45,025 nucleotides of DNA from UBA4660 sp034408895 (GCA_034408895.1 JAWXCI010000086.1:1-45025), one strand, 5' to 3'; counted from the first letter of the stretch, positions 33,688 through 42,449 are shown. Notes: generated by a model from the sequence alone, not told the origin. A program made the numbers and translations.

Positions 33688-33700
33688 ATAAGTTTTCTTT

Positions 33701-33886
33701 TTATACGTTAATGTTCGCTAATGAACTAAAGAGTCCAAAAACTTTGAGCAGCCAAATAATTACTGCTATCACCACTACTATGTTGAGGATGTTCTTGATT
33801 TTGGCGTCCATGGGAATGTAGGCGTTTACCAGATAAAGAAGAACCCCAACAACGATGAGGATAAGTAAAACGTTGAGCAGCGGCAT
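33701..33886 (-). CDS. Thivi_2564-family small membrane protein
   Basis: A 61-residue protein with two hydrophobic helices (NVLLILIVVGVLLYLVNAYI and ILNIVVVIAVIIWLLKVFGL) joined by PMDAKIKN. This matches the pattern of the Thivi_2564 family, short membrane proteins found across many phyla with unknown role. It begins with MPLL and has the usual length. It is followed by the 26-residue membrane ORF. Confidence 0.8.
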   Translation of the reverse strand: MPLLNVLLILIVVGVLLYLVNAYIPMDAKIKNILNIVVVIAVIIWLLKVFGLFSSLANINV

Positions 33887-34588
33887 AATTGAGTTTTAAA
33901 AAGTTATCGGCAAAAATCTATTTTTCAGTTCTTCCAGTTGTTACAGATGTGTAGAAAAAACTTACATCATTCAGGCTTCTTTTAAAATGGCACAGGCCAC
34001 CACGCTCGAAGCGCAGTGGAAAGGGCAAAAGGCATCCTGATAACAATCGGGAGGCAAAGGGCATTCACGATAGGTATTTAGACAAACGGATTAACGGTTT
34101 CCTTCCGAAGCCATTGTAATTAGGTTAAGACAGGCGCATTGTTGTTTGCTTCACCAACAAACAGATCAAAGAAATGTTCAAAATCATGCGCGCGTTAAGC
34201 ATTTGCAACATCTGATCAATGCTATCAGCCACTTGGTCGAGCAAAAGTGGGGCAGCGGCATTCATACACCAACATCTGATGAGTCCTATCAGTAGAGGAT
34301 AAATTCTCGTAAGAAAACAAAGGCTTCAACAATTAGGTTCTCCCGATGGGACTTTTGTTCATAGTCATTTGATCTTCTTCAACCATAAGCCCATCCTTCC
34401 GAAAATCGGAAGGACTTTACACCCGCTCAAAAAGTGTACTTAGAAAATTATGCTTGGTGTTCAAATGCGGAGAAGCATAATAAAACAGAGGATTCTGTTC
34501 AGGCAGCATTTTAATTTTTACACTTTGCCTGCTGTTGAAACGGAGCAGGTATTTCAGAAAGCTGTCCGGATTTGGAAATGTCGGAGAT
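33887..34588. other. 702-bp non-coding stretch
   Basis: No convincing gene is seen. It holds a decayed TCCCGATA palindrome (34035-34052) and a 9-bp hairpin (34394-34414). A short plus-strand frame around 34170-34270 (KHLQHLINAISHLVEQKWG) is open but has no good start and no recognisable family. It might be eroded coding sequence. Confidence 0.5.
34394..34414. other. Perfect 9-bp hairpin TCCTTCCGA-AAA-TCGGAAGGA
   Basis: A short-loop inverted repeat in the non-coding stretch between the peroxidase gene and the small membrane protein gene. It is about 175 nt downstream of the minus-strand peroxidase operon end and has no T-run, so its role as terminator is doubtful. Confidence 0.5.
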
Positions 34589-35680
34589 TCAATTCGGATC
34601 GCTAAAAGCCTCGTTATTGATAAACGAAGTATCGGTGAGACATTTTAAAAATGCCATTACCTGTTGCTTCTTGGTATCATCGAGAAAAAGCCCGCCACCT
34701 GCTGCTTCCATAAACGGATCAATGGTGGTGGAGATTTCGCCTCCTGTGTTGTAGTGATCGAGCACTTGGTCCAGCGTGGCGAAGCGGCCATCGTGCATGT
34801 AGGGGGCAGTGAGTTCGATGTTGCGGAGGGAGGGTGTTTTGAATTTTCCACTGTCGAGCGGATTGCCGGTAATAATGGCAAGTCCCGGATCGGCAACAAA
34901 GTGTTGGTCCAATCCATTGTTGTGAAATAGGTAGTCGCCCATTTGCATTCCTGAATGTCCGTGGCAATGAAAACAATCGGCACCACCCACACCTTGCTGT
35001 CCACCTTCGGCAAGAAACAGATCAAAGCCTGCTTCTTCATCCGCAGTAAAATCGTATTGCCCGATGCGCTGTTTGTCAAATTTCGAATTGGATGAAATCA
35101 GCATCCGCAGAAATTGAGCGAGTGCTTTTGCTGAGCGATCTTGTGTAATTGCGCTTGAACCAAAAGCCGCTTCGAACAGCGGAGGATAGAGGGTGTCGGC
35201 TGCCAGTTCGAGGATGGCATTGTCCCAGTCTTCGGCCATTTCAATGGGATTCTCAACGGGCTGCTGCACTTGATCTTCAATGGACCCGGCACGACCATCC
35301 CAGAAAAAATTATAGGCCCAACCCAGATTAACCAATGCCATTGCCTGACGGTTTCCTATTTCGCCATTGATGCCGGTAGAAAACTGGTTGGGGTCTGAGA
35401 ATCCAAATTCAGGCAAGTGACAGGTGGCACAACTCATCAGGTTGTTTCCCGAAAGTTTTTTCTCCCAAAACAGGTAGCGGCCAAGAAGCACTCCTTCTTC
35501 GGTAAGCGGATTATCAACCGGAATATCCATGGGAGGAAAGAAGGGAGGAATTTCCAGATCAATGTATGTCGGATTGAAAGTATCCGGAGGAGGGGTCATC
35601 TCTTCCGGGTGATGTTTACATGCAACCACCATCGTGATGAAAAGACAAAACAAAATGATATGGAAAAAATTTCTATTCAT
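34589..35680 (-). CDS. Diheme cytochrome c peroxidase/MauG-family lipoprotein
   Basis: A 363-residue lipoprotein (lipobox MVVAC, Cys21). Two c-heme motifs, CATCH (84-88) and CFHCH (236-240), and the signature GKFKTPSLRNIELTAPYMHDG place it in the bacterial CcP/MauG superfamily. WDGRAGSIEDQVQQP, with the loop before the second heme, is also conserved. These enzymes reduce peroxide or, in MauG/MbnH, oxidise amino-acid side chains of a partner protein. It is the last gene of the operon that begins with MbnP, 88 nt after a second family member. Which of the two serves MbnP cannot be decided here. Confidence 0.9.
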   Translation of the reverse strand: MNRNFFHIILFCLFITMVVACKHHPEEMTPPPDTFNPTYIDLEIPPFFPPMDIPVDNPLTEEGVLLGRYLFWEKKLSGNNLMSCATCHLPEFGFSDPNQFSTGINGEIGNRQAMALVNLGWAYNFFWDGRAGSIEDQVQQPVENPIEMAEDWDNAILELAADTLYPPLFEAAFGSSAITQDRSAKALAQFLRMLISSNSKFDKQRIGQYDFTADEEAGFDLFLAEGGQQGVGGADCFHCHGHSGMQMGDYLFHNNGLDQHFVADPGLAIITGNPLDSGKFKTPSLRNIELTAPYMHDGRFATLDQVLDHYNTGGEISTTIDPFMEAAGGGLFLDDTKKQQVMAFLKCLTDTSFINNEAFSDPN

Positions 35681-35699
35681 AGTTTAAGAGTTGCTAAGC

Positions 35700-35775
35700 A
35701 AGGCGTGGAGTCAGCAGTAGGCAGTCAGCAGTCGGTAGTCATCGCCACATCGCCATCTCGGTCTTCGGTCATTCT
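35700..35775. repeat. Intergenic GTCAGCAGTAGGCAGTC / TCGGTCAT microrepeats
   Basis: The gap between the two peroxidase genes is filled by near-tandem units (GTCAGCAGTAGGCAGTCAGC, then TCGGTCTTCGGTCATTC). They resemble the units at 26451, 27461 and 44027. The last few bases run into the 3' end of the next gene. Confidence 0.6.
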
Positions 35776-36791
35776 TCCAAAGGCAAAAGCGCTTTGTTCT
35801 GCACAAAATTCCAATCGGTAAGTGATTTCAAAAATGCAACAATATCTTTTTTTTCAGTTTCATTTAGTGCAAGTGGTTGCATCAAGGAGTCTCGATTGGC
35901 GTGGGGGTGTCCACCGCTGTTATAAAACTCAACTACTTCTTCCAGTGTTGCGATGCTTCCATCGTGCATGTATGGTGCCGTGAGTTCCACATTGCGCAGC
36001 GTAGGAGTCTTGAATTTGCCAATGTCTTCTAATTTGTAGGTCACCCGTTCGCGTCCGTTATCAGTGTAAAATTCGTACAGTCCTATGTTATGAAACCCGA
36101 AGTCGGAAAAGAAAACTCCGCTATGACAAGTGCTGCAGTTGGTTCGATCTGAAAAAAACAAATTCATTCCTAATATCTCCTGTTCGTTCAACTGGTTTTT
36201 CATATCCTGAAAAGTAAAACGATCGTACCGCGAATCGCCTGAAATGAAACTTCGCTGAAAAGCTGCGAGTGCACGTGTGACCACATAAGGATCAATGGTG
36301 TCTCGCTGGTAAGCTGCCCGTGCGAGTGCAACAAGTTTTTCATCCTTTCTCAGTTTGTCAATGGCCAGCATCATATTGAATCCCATTTCGAGCGAATCAT
36401 GCAGCGGTGCAAGAGCCTGCAATTCGAGTGTTGGTACTCCTCCTTCCATCATGAAGTACGGCATCCATGCAAGATTGGTAAGTGTGGGTGCGTTGCGTTT
36501 TCCCGAACGACTGCTCAAGCCTGCACTTATTTTTTTTCCATCGGTGAAAGCAGAACTCAATACGTGACATGAACTACAGTTGGTAGAATTATCAGCGCTC
36601 AAACGGTTGTCGTAGAAAAGCATGCGACCGAGTTCAATCCGCAGCTTAGTCGGTTCATTGCCTTCAGGAAATTCGATGGATGGAAAGTGTCCTGGCTTTT
36701 TAAGATTCGTAGTTTCATCTTTCAAAACCGGATATTCTTCACACGAAAAAAAAAGGGATACGCATGTAAAAAGAATTGCGCAACGCCACAT
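35769..36791 (-). CDS. Diheme cytochrome c peroxidase/MauG-family lipoprotein (MbnH-like candidate)
   Basis: A 340-residue lipoprotein (lipobox LFFSC, Cys17) with CSSCH (72-76), CSTCH (219-223) and GKFKTPTLRNVELTAPYMHDG. It is more compact than the paralog downstream. Its ATG overlaps the stop of the MbnP gene by one base (TAATG), so it is translationally coupled to MbnP. Known MbnP proteins are paired with a diheme enzyme (MbnH) that converts a Trp of MbnP to kynurenine, which forms the copper site. Because of this overlap I favour this gene as the MbnH counterpart (inference). Confidence 0.9.
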   Translation of the reverse strand: MWRCAILFTCVSLFFSCEEYPVLKDETTNLKKPGHFPSIEFPEGNEPTKLRIELGRMLFYDNRLSADNSTNCSSCHVLSSAFTDGKKISAGLSSRSGKRNAPTLTNLAWMPYFMMEGGVPTLELQALAPLHDSLEMGFNMMLAIDKLRKDEKLVALARAAYQRDTIDPYVVTRALAAFQRSFISGDSRYDRFTFQDMKNQLNEQEILGMNLFFSDRTNCSTCHSGVFFSDFGFHNIGLYEFYTDNGRERVTYKLEDIGKFKTPTLRNVELTAPYMHDGSIATLEEVVEFYNSGGHPHANRDSLMQPLALNETEKKDIVAFLKSLTDWNFVQNKALLPLEE

Positions 36792-37582
36792 TATTCAACT
36801 GTGATAGAAGCATCGAAATTGTTGACGAACGTTGCAGCAAGAACAGTATTTCCGCTTGTATGTGTAATAGCATCAGTGGCCAGGTCTATATCGTCTGCAC
36901 CACCGGTTGCAAGGATTTGATCTACGTGGATGTTCACGCTAATCGCTGTGGTAAGGCCCGCTTCCACATGAATGGGAGTGTCTAGTTGCTCGAAGGATCT
37001 GAAGTAGGGATCATCACCAATATGGAATGAAAAACTGTGCAGCAACTCAGCACCTTCAGTTCCCGTGGTATCAGCTTTTCCTTCAAACTTCACGAAGATG
37101 TAGCCGGTATTCCAGTGCCAGAACATGCCCTGTGATCCAGCTACACTCAGTGGATGATCGTTGGGATATTGCGCAGGATCCTCATCCTTGTTGTAGTCCT
37201 GCGGAACACCGATTCCGAAACGGATTCCATCATAGTCACCTGGCTCAATTGTAAAAGTGTAAGTATTTGGATTGAGGAAATCCATCAGGTAAAAATCATG
37301 AAGCAAAACTTCGCTTCCGTCTTCCTTCACAATTGACAACATGGAAATGTAACTCTTGAAACTATCCACACGAATGCGGTTTCCAAAATTGTCGAAGTAA
37401 ACTTCTTGTAAATTAAAGTCACCACCTTCCCATTGTGTATCAAAAGTGATTTGCACTTTGGTTTCGGCAATCACATCTTCCGGAGTTGTATCGTCTGCAT
37501 TACGGCAAGATGAAAAAATAAAAAGTGATGAAAGAATAGCGAAGGATGCTATCCGGCTGTGCATAGTTTGAAATTTTTTCAT
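36791..37582 (-). CDS. MbnP-family copper-binding lipoprotein
   Basis: A 263-residue lipoprotein (lipobox FIFSSC, Cys26). The family motif GMFWHWNTGYIFVKFEG (152-168), the preceding NDHPLSVAGS, FGIGVPQDYN and FHIGDDPYF are characteristic of MbnP (COG/PF copper-binding group). Characterised MbnP binds Cu(I) after a partner diheme enzyme oxidises a Trp to kynurenine. Here two such enzymes follow directly. Start choice: GTG 37588, ATG 37582 and ATG 37564 are in frame. A TAnnTTTG box at 37588-37595 would put transcription start at about 37581, which argues for ATG 37564 (MHSRIASFAI..., lipid Cys then residue 20). The mature protein is the same in each case. Confidence 0.88.
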   Translation of the reverse strand: MKKFQTMHSRIASFAILSSLFIFSSCRNADDTTPEDVIAETKVQITFDTQWEGGDFNLQEVYFDNFGNRIRVDSFKSYISMLSIVKEDGSEVLLHDFYLMDFLNPNTYTFTIEPGDYDGIRFGIGVPQDYNKDEDPAQYPNDHPLSVAGSQGMFWHWNTGYIFVKFEGKADTTGTEGAELLHSFSFHIGDDPYFRSFEQLDTPIHVEAGLTTAISVNIHVDQILATGGADDIDLATDAITHTSGNTVLAATFVNNFDASITVE

Positions 37583-37587
37583 TGACA

Positions 37588-37595
37588 CAAATGTA
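37588..37595 (-). promoter_or_regulatory. -7 box TACATTTG of the MbnP-peroxidase operon
   Basis: A perfect TAnnTTTG match on the minus strand. It overlaps the GTG at 37588 and lies only 5 nt before the ATG at 37582, so translation should start at 37564 or the message is leaderless. Confidence 0.55.
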
Positions 37596-37687
37596 ATGCA
37601 GGATTAGAAACTTCGGACCTCTGTTTTGGCGAAATAATGAAGGCCAGCACACTTTCATTTTAAGGTGTTGAAATTTGATATCTTTAA

Positions 37688-37720
37688 AAAAAAGTAAGGG
37701 TGCCTTCGCGGGGCACCCTT
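37688..37720 (-). terminator. Strong intrinsic terminator on the minus strand
   Basis: The 9-bp stem AAGGGTGCC/GGCACCCTT (37696-37704 with 37712-37720) has a 7-nt loop and, in minus-strand direction, is followed after 2 nt by eight T residues (A-run at 37686-37693). It lies upstream of the MbnP operon, and no minus-strand gene reads into it, so it implies a short non-coding transcript from the 37.7-37.83 kb region. Confidence 0.7.
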
Positions 37721-37825
37721 TGCACTCGCGTTGCAGCGGAGCTACTTCCTTCACCCGGCTGCAAACTCTTTATCGGGATCCGGCTTTCACAATGTGAGAT
37801 AACCGGTGAACGATTTTGCAATTGA
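37688..37825 (-). ncRNA. Candidate small RNA upstream of MbnP
   Basis: Between the divergent MbnP operon and mfd, the minus strand has a promoter-like pair (TTG at 37858-37860, 19-nt spacer, TAGTTTCG at 37831-37838), then about 140 nt without a good ORF, then the strong terminator. Inside, TTGCAGC and GCTGCAA pair around a purine-rich loop with GAAGGAAGTAGC, and TCACATTGTGA forms a short hairpin. Promoter, structure and terminator together suggest an independent small RNA. The GAAGGAAGYAGC string recalls the conserved loop of bacterial SRP RNA, but the closing stem does not fit. Confidence 0.4.
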
Positions 37826-37977
37826 TGAAACGAAACTACATAGCCTTGTGCATCTCGCAAAATTTATTGGTGGACTGAAAGCGTGAAAATTTTCCTGTCC
37901 GAAGCACCACCGATGAGTGTTGCCCCGAAGGCAAAAAAGACATCAACCCATTGGCGAACTACTTTGATGCACACGAA

Positions 37978-37985
37978 TACTTTTG
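37978..37985 (+). promoter_or_regulatory. -7 box TACTTTTG of mfd
   Basis: A perfect TAnnTTTG match followed by CAGCCCGCC, 60 nt before the mfd ATG. The start point would be near 37992. No TTG occurs at the best distance upstream. Confidence 0.55.
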
Positions 37986-38045
37986 CAGCCCGCCAACCCC
38001 ATGCTTCCCGAAAAAAAGAAGTGATGGGGCTATGTCGTTTTTACA

Positions 38046-41000
38046 ATGATTGCATCAGAACTCAAATCGAAATACCTAAAGCATCCTAAACTGGCATTGC
38101 TTTCACAATTCACGAATGAACCCCGAAGCCATACACGATTAAAAGGTGTGGTGGGTTCGGGTACATCCATCATTGCATCGGCATGGATGGAAAAAAATGC
38201 GTTACCGGCACTTTATATTCTTCCCGATAAAGAAGAAGCGGCCTATTTCCTTAACGACCTGGAAAGCCTCAACGCTGAAAAAAAATTCTTCTTCTTTCCT
38301 CGTTCAGCCCGCGTGCCTTACGAACCGGAACAAACCGAAAATGCCAACGTGGCCATGAGGGCCGAGGTGCTCAACGAAATTCAGCGGCTCGCATCTGGCA
38401 AACACTCCAGCGATAGGATTGGTGTCCATCAACCTGCCATCCACATTATCACTTATGCCGAAGCCATTGCTGAAAAAGTGGTGACACAGCGCGAACTCGC
38501 ATCAGCCACTTTCGAAATTTCGGTGGGTAACTCACTTGATCATGATTTCGTTGATGAATGGATGCACCTCTATGGTTTCGAAAAAGTGGATTATGTTTTT
38601 CAGCCGGGACATTATGCCATACGCGGTGGAATCATTGACATCTTCTCCTACAGTTTCGAGCATCCTTACCGCATAGAACTTTTTGGCAACGAGGTGGAAA
38701 GCATTCGCAAGTTTGAACCGGCCACTCAATTAAGTGTGGCGAAAATGACACGCGCCACCATTGTTCCCAATGTGACCGAACACAAAACCGAAGAATCGCG
38801 CGTATCGCTTCTTGAATTTCTACCGGAAGAAACCACAGTGTGGATAAAGGACACTGATCTATTGCTTAACCGCACAGAGATGGAATGGGAGAAAGCGCAA
38901 AAGCAATTCGACAAACTGAGTGGGTTGATGAATCATCTGCCGCCCACTGAACTCTATGTGCAGAAACAGGATTTGTTTTCACAATTGGAAGCAAGGAGAA
39001 GTGTAGAGTTCGGCCTGGCCATAAAATTTGTGACAGGCGAAACGGTGACCTTTGAAATGGAACCGCAACCCGCTTTCAACAAAAATTTCGATTTGCTGGG
39101 AATCAATCTTGCGAACAATGCAAAGAATGGTTATACCAACATAGTAGCTGCAGGGCAACCGAAACAAATAGAAAGGCTCAACCAGATTTTCGAAGACAAG
39201 GATCACGCGGTGAATTTTTATCCGCTCACCATCGAATTGTCAGAGGGATTTGTGGACAAGGAAAACAAAATTCTTGTTTACACCGACCACCAGATTTTCG
39301 AGCGTTACCATCGTTTCCGGTTGAAGGATGGTTTCTCAAAAGCGAAGGAAGCCATTACGCTCAAGGAAATAATGGCGCTGCAACCGGGAGATTATGTGGT
39401 TCACATTGATCATGGTATCGGGCAGTTTGGAGGCTTGCAGAAAATTGACGTGAACGGCAAAGAGCAGGAAGCCATTCGCCTTATGTACAAAGGAGGCGAT
39501 ATTCTTTATGTGAGCATTCATTCGCTTCACCGCATTTCAAAATTTGTGGGGAAAGAAGGAACACAACCTACGCTGGACAGGCTGGGAAGCAATGCATGGC
39601 AAACCCTGAAACGAAAGACAAAAACGAAAGTAAAACTGATTGCATTCGACCTGATAAAACTTTACGCCAAACGAAAAGCCACCAAAGGTTTTGCCTATTC
39701 GCCCGATACGTATTTACAAACTGAACTCGAAGCATCTTTCATTTATGAAGACACGCCCGACCAACTGAAATCCACACATGCGGTGAAAGAAGACATGGAA
39801 GCCAGCGCTCCCATGGACAGGCTTATCTGTGGTGATGTGGGTTTCGGGAAAACAGAAATTGCCATACGCGCAGCGTTCAAGGCAGTGACAGATAACAAGC
39901 AGGTAGCAGTGCTTGCGCCCACCACCATCCTCACCCTCCAACACTTCAAAAGTTTTTCGTCACGGCTGAAAAATTTTCCATGCACCGTGGATTATCTCAA
40001 CCGTTTCAAATCACAAAAGAAAATAACCGAGACACTGAAGAAACTGGAGCAGGGTAAAATCGACATCATTATTGGTACACATGCGTTGGCAGGAAACAAA
40101 GTAAAGTTTAAAGACCTGGGCTTGCTCATTATTGATGAAGAACAAAAATTTGGGGTGGGCGTGAAGGACAAGTTGAAAACGCTGCGTGCTAATGTGGACA
40201 CGCTCACACTTACTGCCACACCCATTCCGCGTACGCTACAATTCTCCATGATGGGTGCACGTGATCTCAGCCTGGTTCAAACACCGCCCCCCAATCGTTT
40301 TCCAATTCAAACCGAACTGCACACGTTTAATGAAGCCGTGATACGCGATGCAATCAGTTATGAAATACAACGGGGTGGTCAGGTGTTTTTTGTCCACAAC
40401 CGCGTGAGCAACCTGGCCGAAGTTGCCGGCATGATTCAACGGCTTTGTCCTGATGTGCGCATCGCCATTGGTCATGGGCAATTGACTGGTGAACAACTGG
40501 AAGATGTGATGTCACGTTTTGTGGAAGGCGAGGCCGATGTGCTGGTCAGCACTGCCATTGTGGAAAGCGGTCTCGACATTCCGAATGCAAACACCATGAT
40601 CGTGAACGATGCCCATCACTTCGGCATGAGCGACCTGCACCAGTTGCGCGGGCGTGTGGGCCGCACCAATAAAAAAGCGTTTTGCTATTTGCTCACTCCA
40701 CCACTCCAATTCGTAACCAGCGATGCGCGAAAAAGACTGCAGGCCATTGAACAATTCAGCGACCTTGGAAGCGGCTTGCACATTGCCATGCGCGACCTCG
40801 ACATTCGCGGTGCAGGAAATCTTTTAGGCGCAGAGCAAAGCGGTTTTATCAATGACATTGGTTTTGAAACTTACCAGAAAATACTGAACGAAGCACTTGA
40901 CGAATTGAAACAGGAACACTTCACTCAACTCTACGAAGAAGAGATGCACAAGTCGCAGAAGTACGTGAAGGAAACAGTGCTGGAAACCGATTTCGAAATA

Positions 41001-41435
41001 CTAATTCCGGATGAATATGTGAGCAGCATTTCCGAACGGATTGCACTCTATAAAGAGTTGGATGATATTGAGACTGATGAGGCGCTTCAAAAATTCTGCA
41101 CGGACCTGGTGGATCGTTTCGGTCCCATTCCAAAATCCACCCTTGCACTTATTGAAACCATGAAATTGCGCTGGCTCGCCAGAGAAACAGGGATGGAAAA
41201 ACTGGTGCTGAAAAGTGGAAAGCTGATTGGCTACTTCGTGTCGAAAGAGAACTCGCCATACTACCAGAGCGAAAAATTTACGCGAGTGCTTGAGTTTGTC
41301 AAACTGAATCCAGTGGCTGGCCGGATGTATCAGAAAGACAACAGCCTGCGCATTTCCTTCAACCACATTCTGTCACTTGAAAAAGCGGTGGAAGTGTTGC
41401 GCGCGATTTCCACCGCAACCGTAATTCAAAACTAA
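38046..41435 (+). CDS. mfd: Transcription-repair coupling factor Mfd
   Basis: A 1129-residue ATP-dependent DNA translocase that removes RNA polymerase stalled at lesions and recruits UvrAB. Domain order: UvrB-like module (residues ~20-400, with FFFPRSARVPYEPE and GGIIDIFSY), the RNA-polymerase-interacting CarD-like domain (about 430-520, PGDYVVHIDHGIGQFGG), RecG-like helicase motor with CGDVGFGKTEIA (Walker A), IIDEEQKFGVG (DEEQ box), LTATPIPRTLQ, then VSTAIVESGLDIPNANTMI and QLRGRVGR (motif VI), and the C-terminal TRCF domain. All key motifs are intact. The gene converges on the small barrel gene and overlaps its stop by 4 nt. Confidence 0.98.
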   Translation: MIASELKSKYLKHPKLALLSQFTNEPRSHTRLKGVVGSGTSIIASAWMEKNALPALYILPDKEEAAYFLNDLESLNAEKKFFFFPRSARVPYEPEQTENANVAMRAEVLNEIQRLASGKHSSDRIGVHQPAIHIITYAEAIAEKVVTQRELASATFEISVGNSLDHDFVDEWMHLYGFEKVDYVFQPGHYAIRGGIIDIFSYSFEHPYRIELFGNEVESIRKFEPATQLSVAKMTRATIVPNVTEHKTEESRVSLLEFLPEETTVWIKDTDLLLNRTEMEWEKAQKQFDKLSGLMNHLPPTELYVQKQDLFSQLEARRSVEFGLAIKFVTGETVTFEMEPQPAFNKNFDLLGINLANNAKNGYTNIVAAGQPKQIERLNQIFEDKDHAVNFYPLTIELSEGFVDKENKILVYTDHQIFERYHRFRLKDGFSKAKEAITLKEIMALQPGDYVVHIDHGIGQFGGLQKIDVNGKEQEAIRLMYKGGDILYVSIHSLHRISKFVGKEGTQPTLDRLGSNAWQTLKRKTKTKVKLIAFDLIKLYAKRKATKGFAYSPDTYLQTELEASFIYEDTPDQLKSTHAVKEDMEASAPMDRLICGDVGFGKTEIAIRAAFKAVTDNKQVAVLAPTTILTLQHFKSFSSRLKNFPCTVDYLNRFKSQKKITETLKKLEQGKIDIIIGTHALAGNKVKFKDLGLLIIDEEQKFGVGVKDKLKTLRANVDTLTLTATPIPRTLQFSMMGARDLSLVQTPPPNRFPIQTELHTFNEAVIRDAISYEIQRGGQVFFVHNRVSNLAEVAGMIQRLCPDVRIAIGHGQLTGEQLEDVMSRFVEGEADVLVSTAIVESGLDIPNANTMIVNDAHHFGMSDLHQLRGRVGRTNKKAFCYLLTPPLQFVTSDARKRLQAIEQFSDLGSGLHIAMRDLDIRGAGNLLGAEQSGFINDIGFETYQKILNEALDELKQEHFTQLYEEEMHKSQKYVKETVLETDFEILIPDEYVSSISERIALYKELDDIETDEALQKFCTDLVDRFGPIPKSTLALIETMKLRWLARETGMEKLVLKSGKLIGYFVSKENSPYYQSEKFTRVLEFVKLNPVAGRMYQKDNSLRISFNHILSLEKAVEVLRAISTATVIQN

Positions 41436-41929
41436 AAACGGTATCGAAGGGAGAGTGCCCCGTTGTCTCCGAGGAAGCCGGCATATCCGTAAAAATCGAA
41501 GGCCGGTTTCCAGTCCACCGATACCATGAACGGTGCATCGGGGATAAAGTATTCAAGCCCCAGAATTCCGTCCAGCCCGACAACGGCTTTTGATCCTGAG
41601 TACGCATCGTGCCACAAAGGGTGGTTTGCATAGAACGGGTATAACCCAACGTGCGCACCACCACCAAAAAACCAACCCAGTCCGCTAACACCTTCAATGG
41701 ATTTATGCACTTCGTACAACCCGGTAACAGAAAATCCACGGTAGCGCGAGGCAGCAATTAATTCCAGCACACGGTCATCGGCCACGTATTGTTGGTAGGT
41801 AACTCCCGGATTGTATCCGAGCCGGATACCAATCGCCTGATCCAGTCCCTGGGCTTGAGCGGAACTACTCAGTGATGTAAGCAAAATGGCTGTTGTAGCC
41901 AACAGCATGTTTACAGTTGATCTTTTCAT
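41432..41929 (-). CDS. Small outer-membrane beta-barrel-like protein
   Basis: A 165-residue exported protein (signal peptide to SSAQAQ). It has alternating hydrophobic/aromatic strands (IGIRLGYNPGVTYQQYV, YRGFSVTGLYEV, GWFFGGGAHVGLYPF, LSLRYRF) and ends in Arg-Phe, as expected for an outer-membrane barrel of about eight strands. I can name no specific family. The gene is 3 nt downstream of a lipoprotein gene on the same strand and overlaps the end of mfd by 4 nt in a convergent manner, so their 3' ends are antisense to each other. Confidence 0.7.
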   Translation of the reverse strand: MKRSTVNMLLATTAILLTSLSSSAQAQGLDQAIGIRLGYNPGVTYQQYVADDRVLELIAASRYRGFSVTGLYEVHKSIEGVSGLGWFFGGGAHVGLYPFYANHPLWHDAYSGSKAVVGLDGILGLEYFIPDAPFMVSVDWKPAFDFYGYAGFLGDNGALSLRYRF

Positions 41930-41932
41930 TAC

Positions 41933-42433
41933 TTATTCAAATGTGATGTTGTACTTGTTGCCGAATTCGCGTTGCACTTCAATAAAGCGATTCACAACTT
42001 GTCCCATTCTTCCTTCGATGCGAAGCTGCACTACTTGCTGCGAATCTGCAATTTCAGGTTGCACTCGCAAGGAGTCCGGCAATTTTATCAGGCCAATGAG
42101 TTTGCTGTAATCGGTGTCCACTATGATGTCCAACTCTGCAAACAATTCGCGCGCTGCTTTTTGCAAAGTGGGGTCGCGTCTGAAAGGGCCTATGCTGTCC
42201 AATGCCAGTTTGCTCATCTTGATTTTCGCTTGAAGATCCGCAAAGGCGTATTCCATCTGTTCGGCATTTTCATCTGGTTTTGAAAAGGTGGAGTCCAAAT
42301 CATCAAAAGCTTTCATTATGCGCGACTCGTATTCAATGATGTGATCGTTGTAGAGTGCAGCTTGCTCCGCCCGATTGATGCATGAGCAGAAAACAACAAC
42401 CACAGAAAATAACAGGACTAAAATTCTTTTCAT
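41933..42433 (-). CDS. Small lipoprotein (LIC11966-like?)
   Basis: A 166-residue lipoprotein (lipobox VFCSC, Cys18). The mature part is helical and acidic: YNDHIIEYESRIMKAFDDLDSTF, MEYAFADLQAKIKMSKLALDSIG, LIGLIKLPDSL. This layout reminds me of LIC11966-type surface lipoproteins, but the match is weak. The role is unknown. It is the first gene of a two-gene minus-strand unit with the barrel protein, which suggests an outer-membrane location. A TACATTCG box lies 16 nt before the ATG (42450-42457). Confidence 0.65.
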   Translation of the reverse strand: MKRILVLLFSVVVVFCSCINRAEQAALYNDHIIEYESRIMKAFDDLDSTFSKPDENAEQMEYAFADLQAKIKMSKLALDSIGPFRRDPTLQKAARELFAELDIIVDTDYSKLIGLIKLPDSLRVQPEIADSQQVVQLRIEGRMGQVVNRFIEVQREFGNKYNITFE

Positions 42434-42449
42434 TGGAAAAAATTCAGTG

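Noticed and set aside
34140..34270. Transposase or regulator remnant in the 702-bp spacer
   Set aside because: The short open stretch KHLQHLINAISHLVEQKWG has no start and matches no family I can recognise; too weak to call.
37720..37790. SRP RNA (4.5S) at the candidate small RNA
   Set aside because: GAAGGAAGTAGC resembles the SRP loop GGAAGGAAGCAGC, but the tetraloop would not be closed by a proper stem and the 5' side of the symmetric loop (AGGUC) is missing. Kept only as an unnamed RNA candidate.
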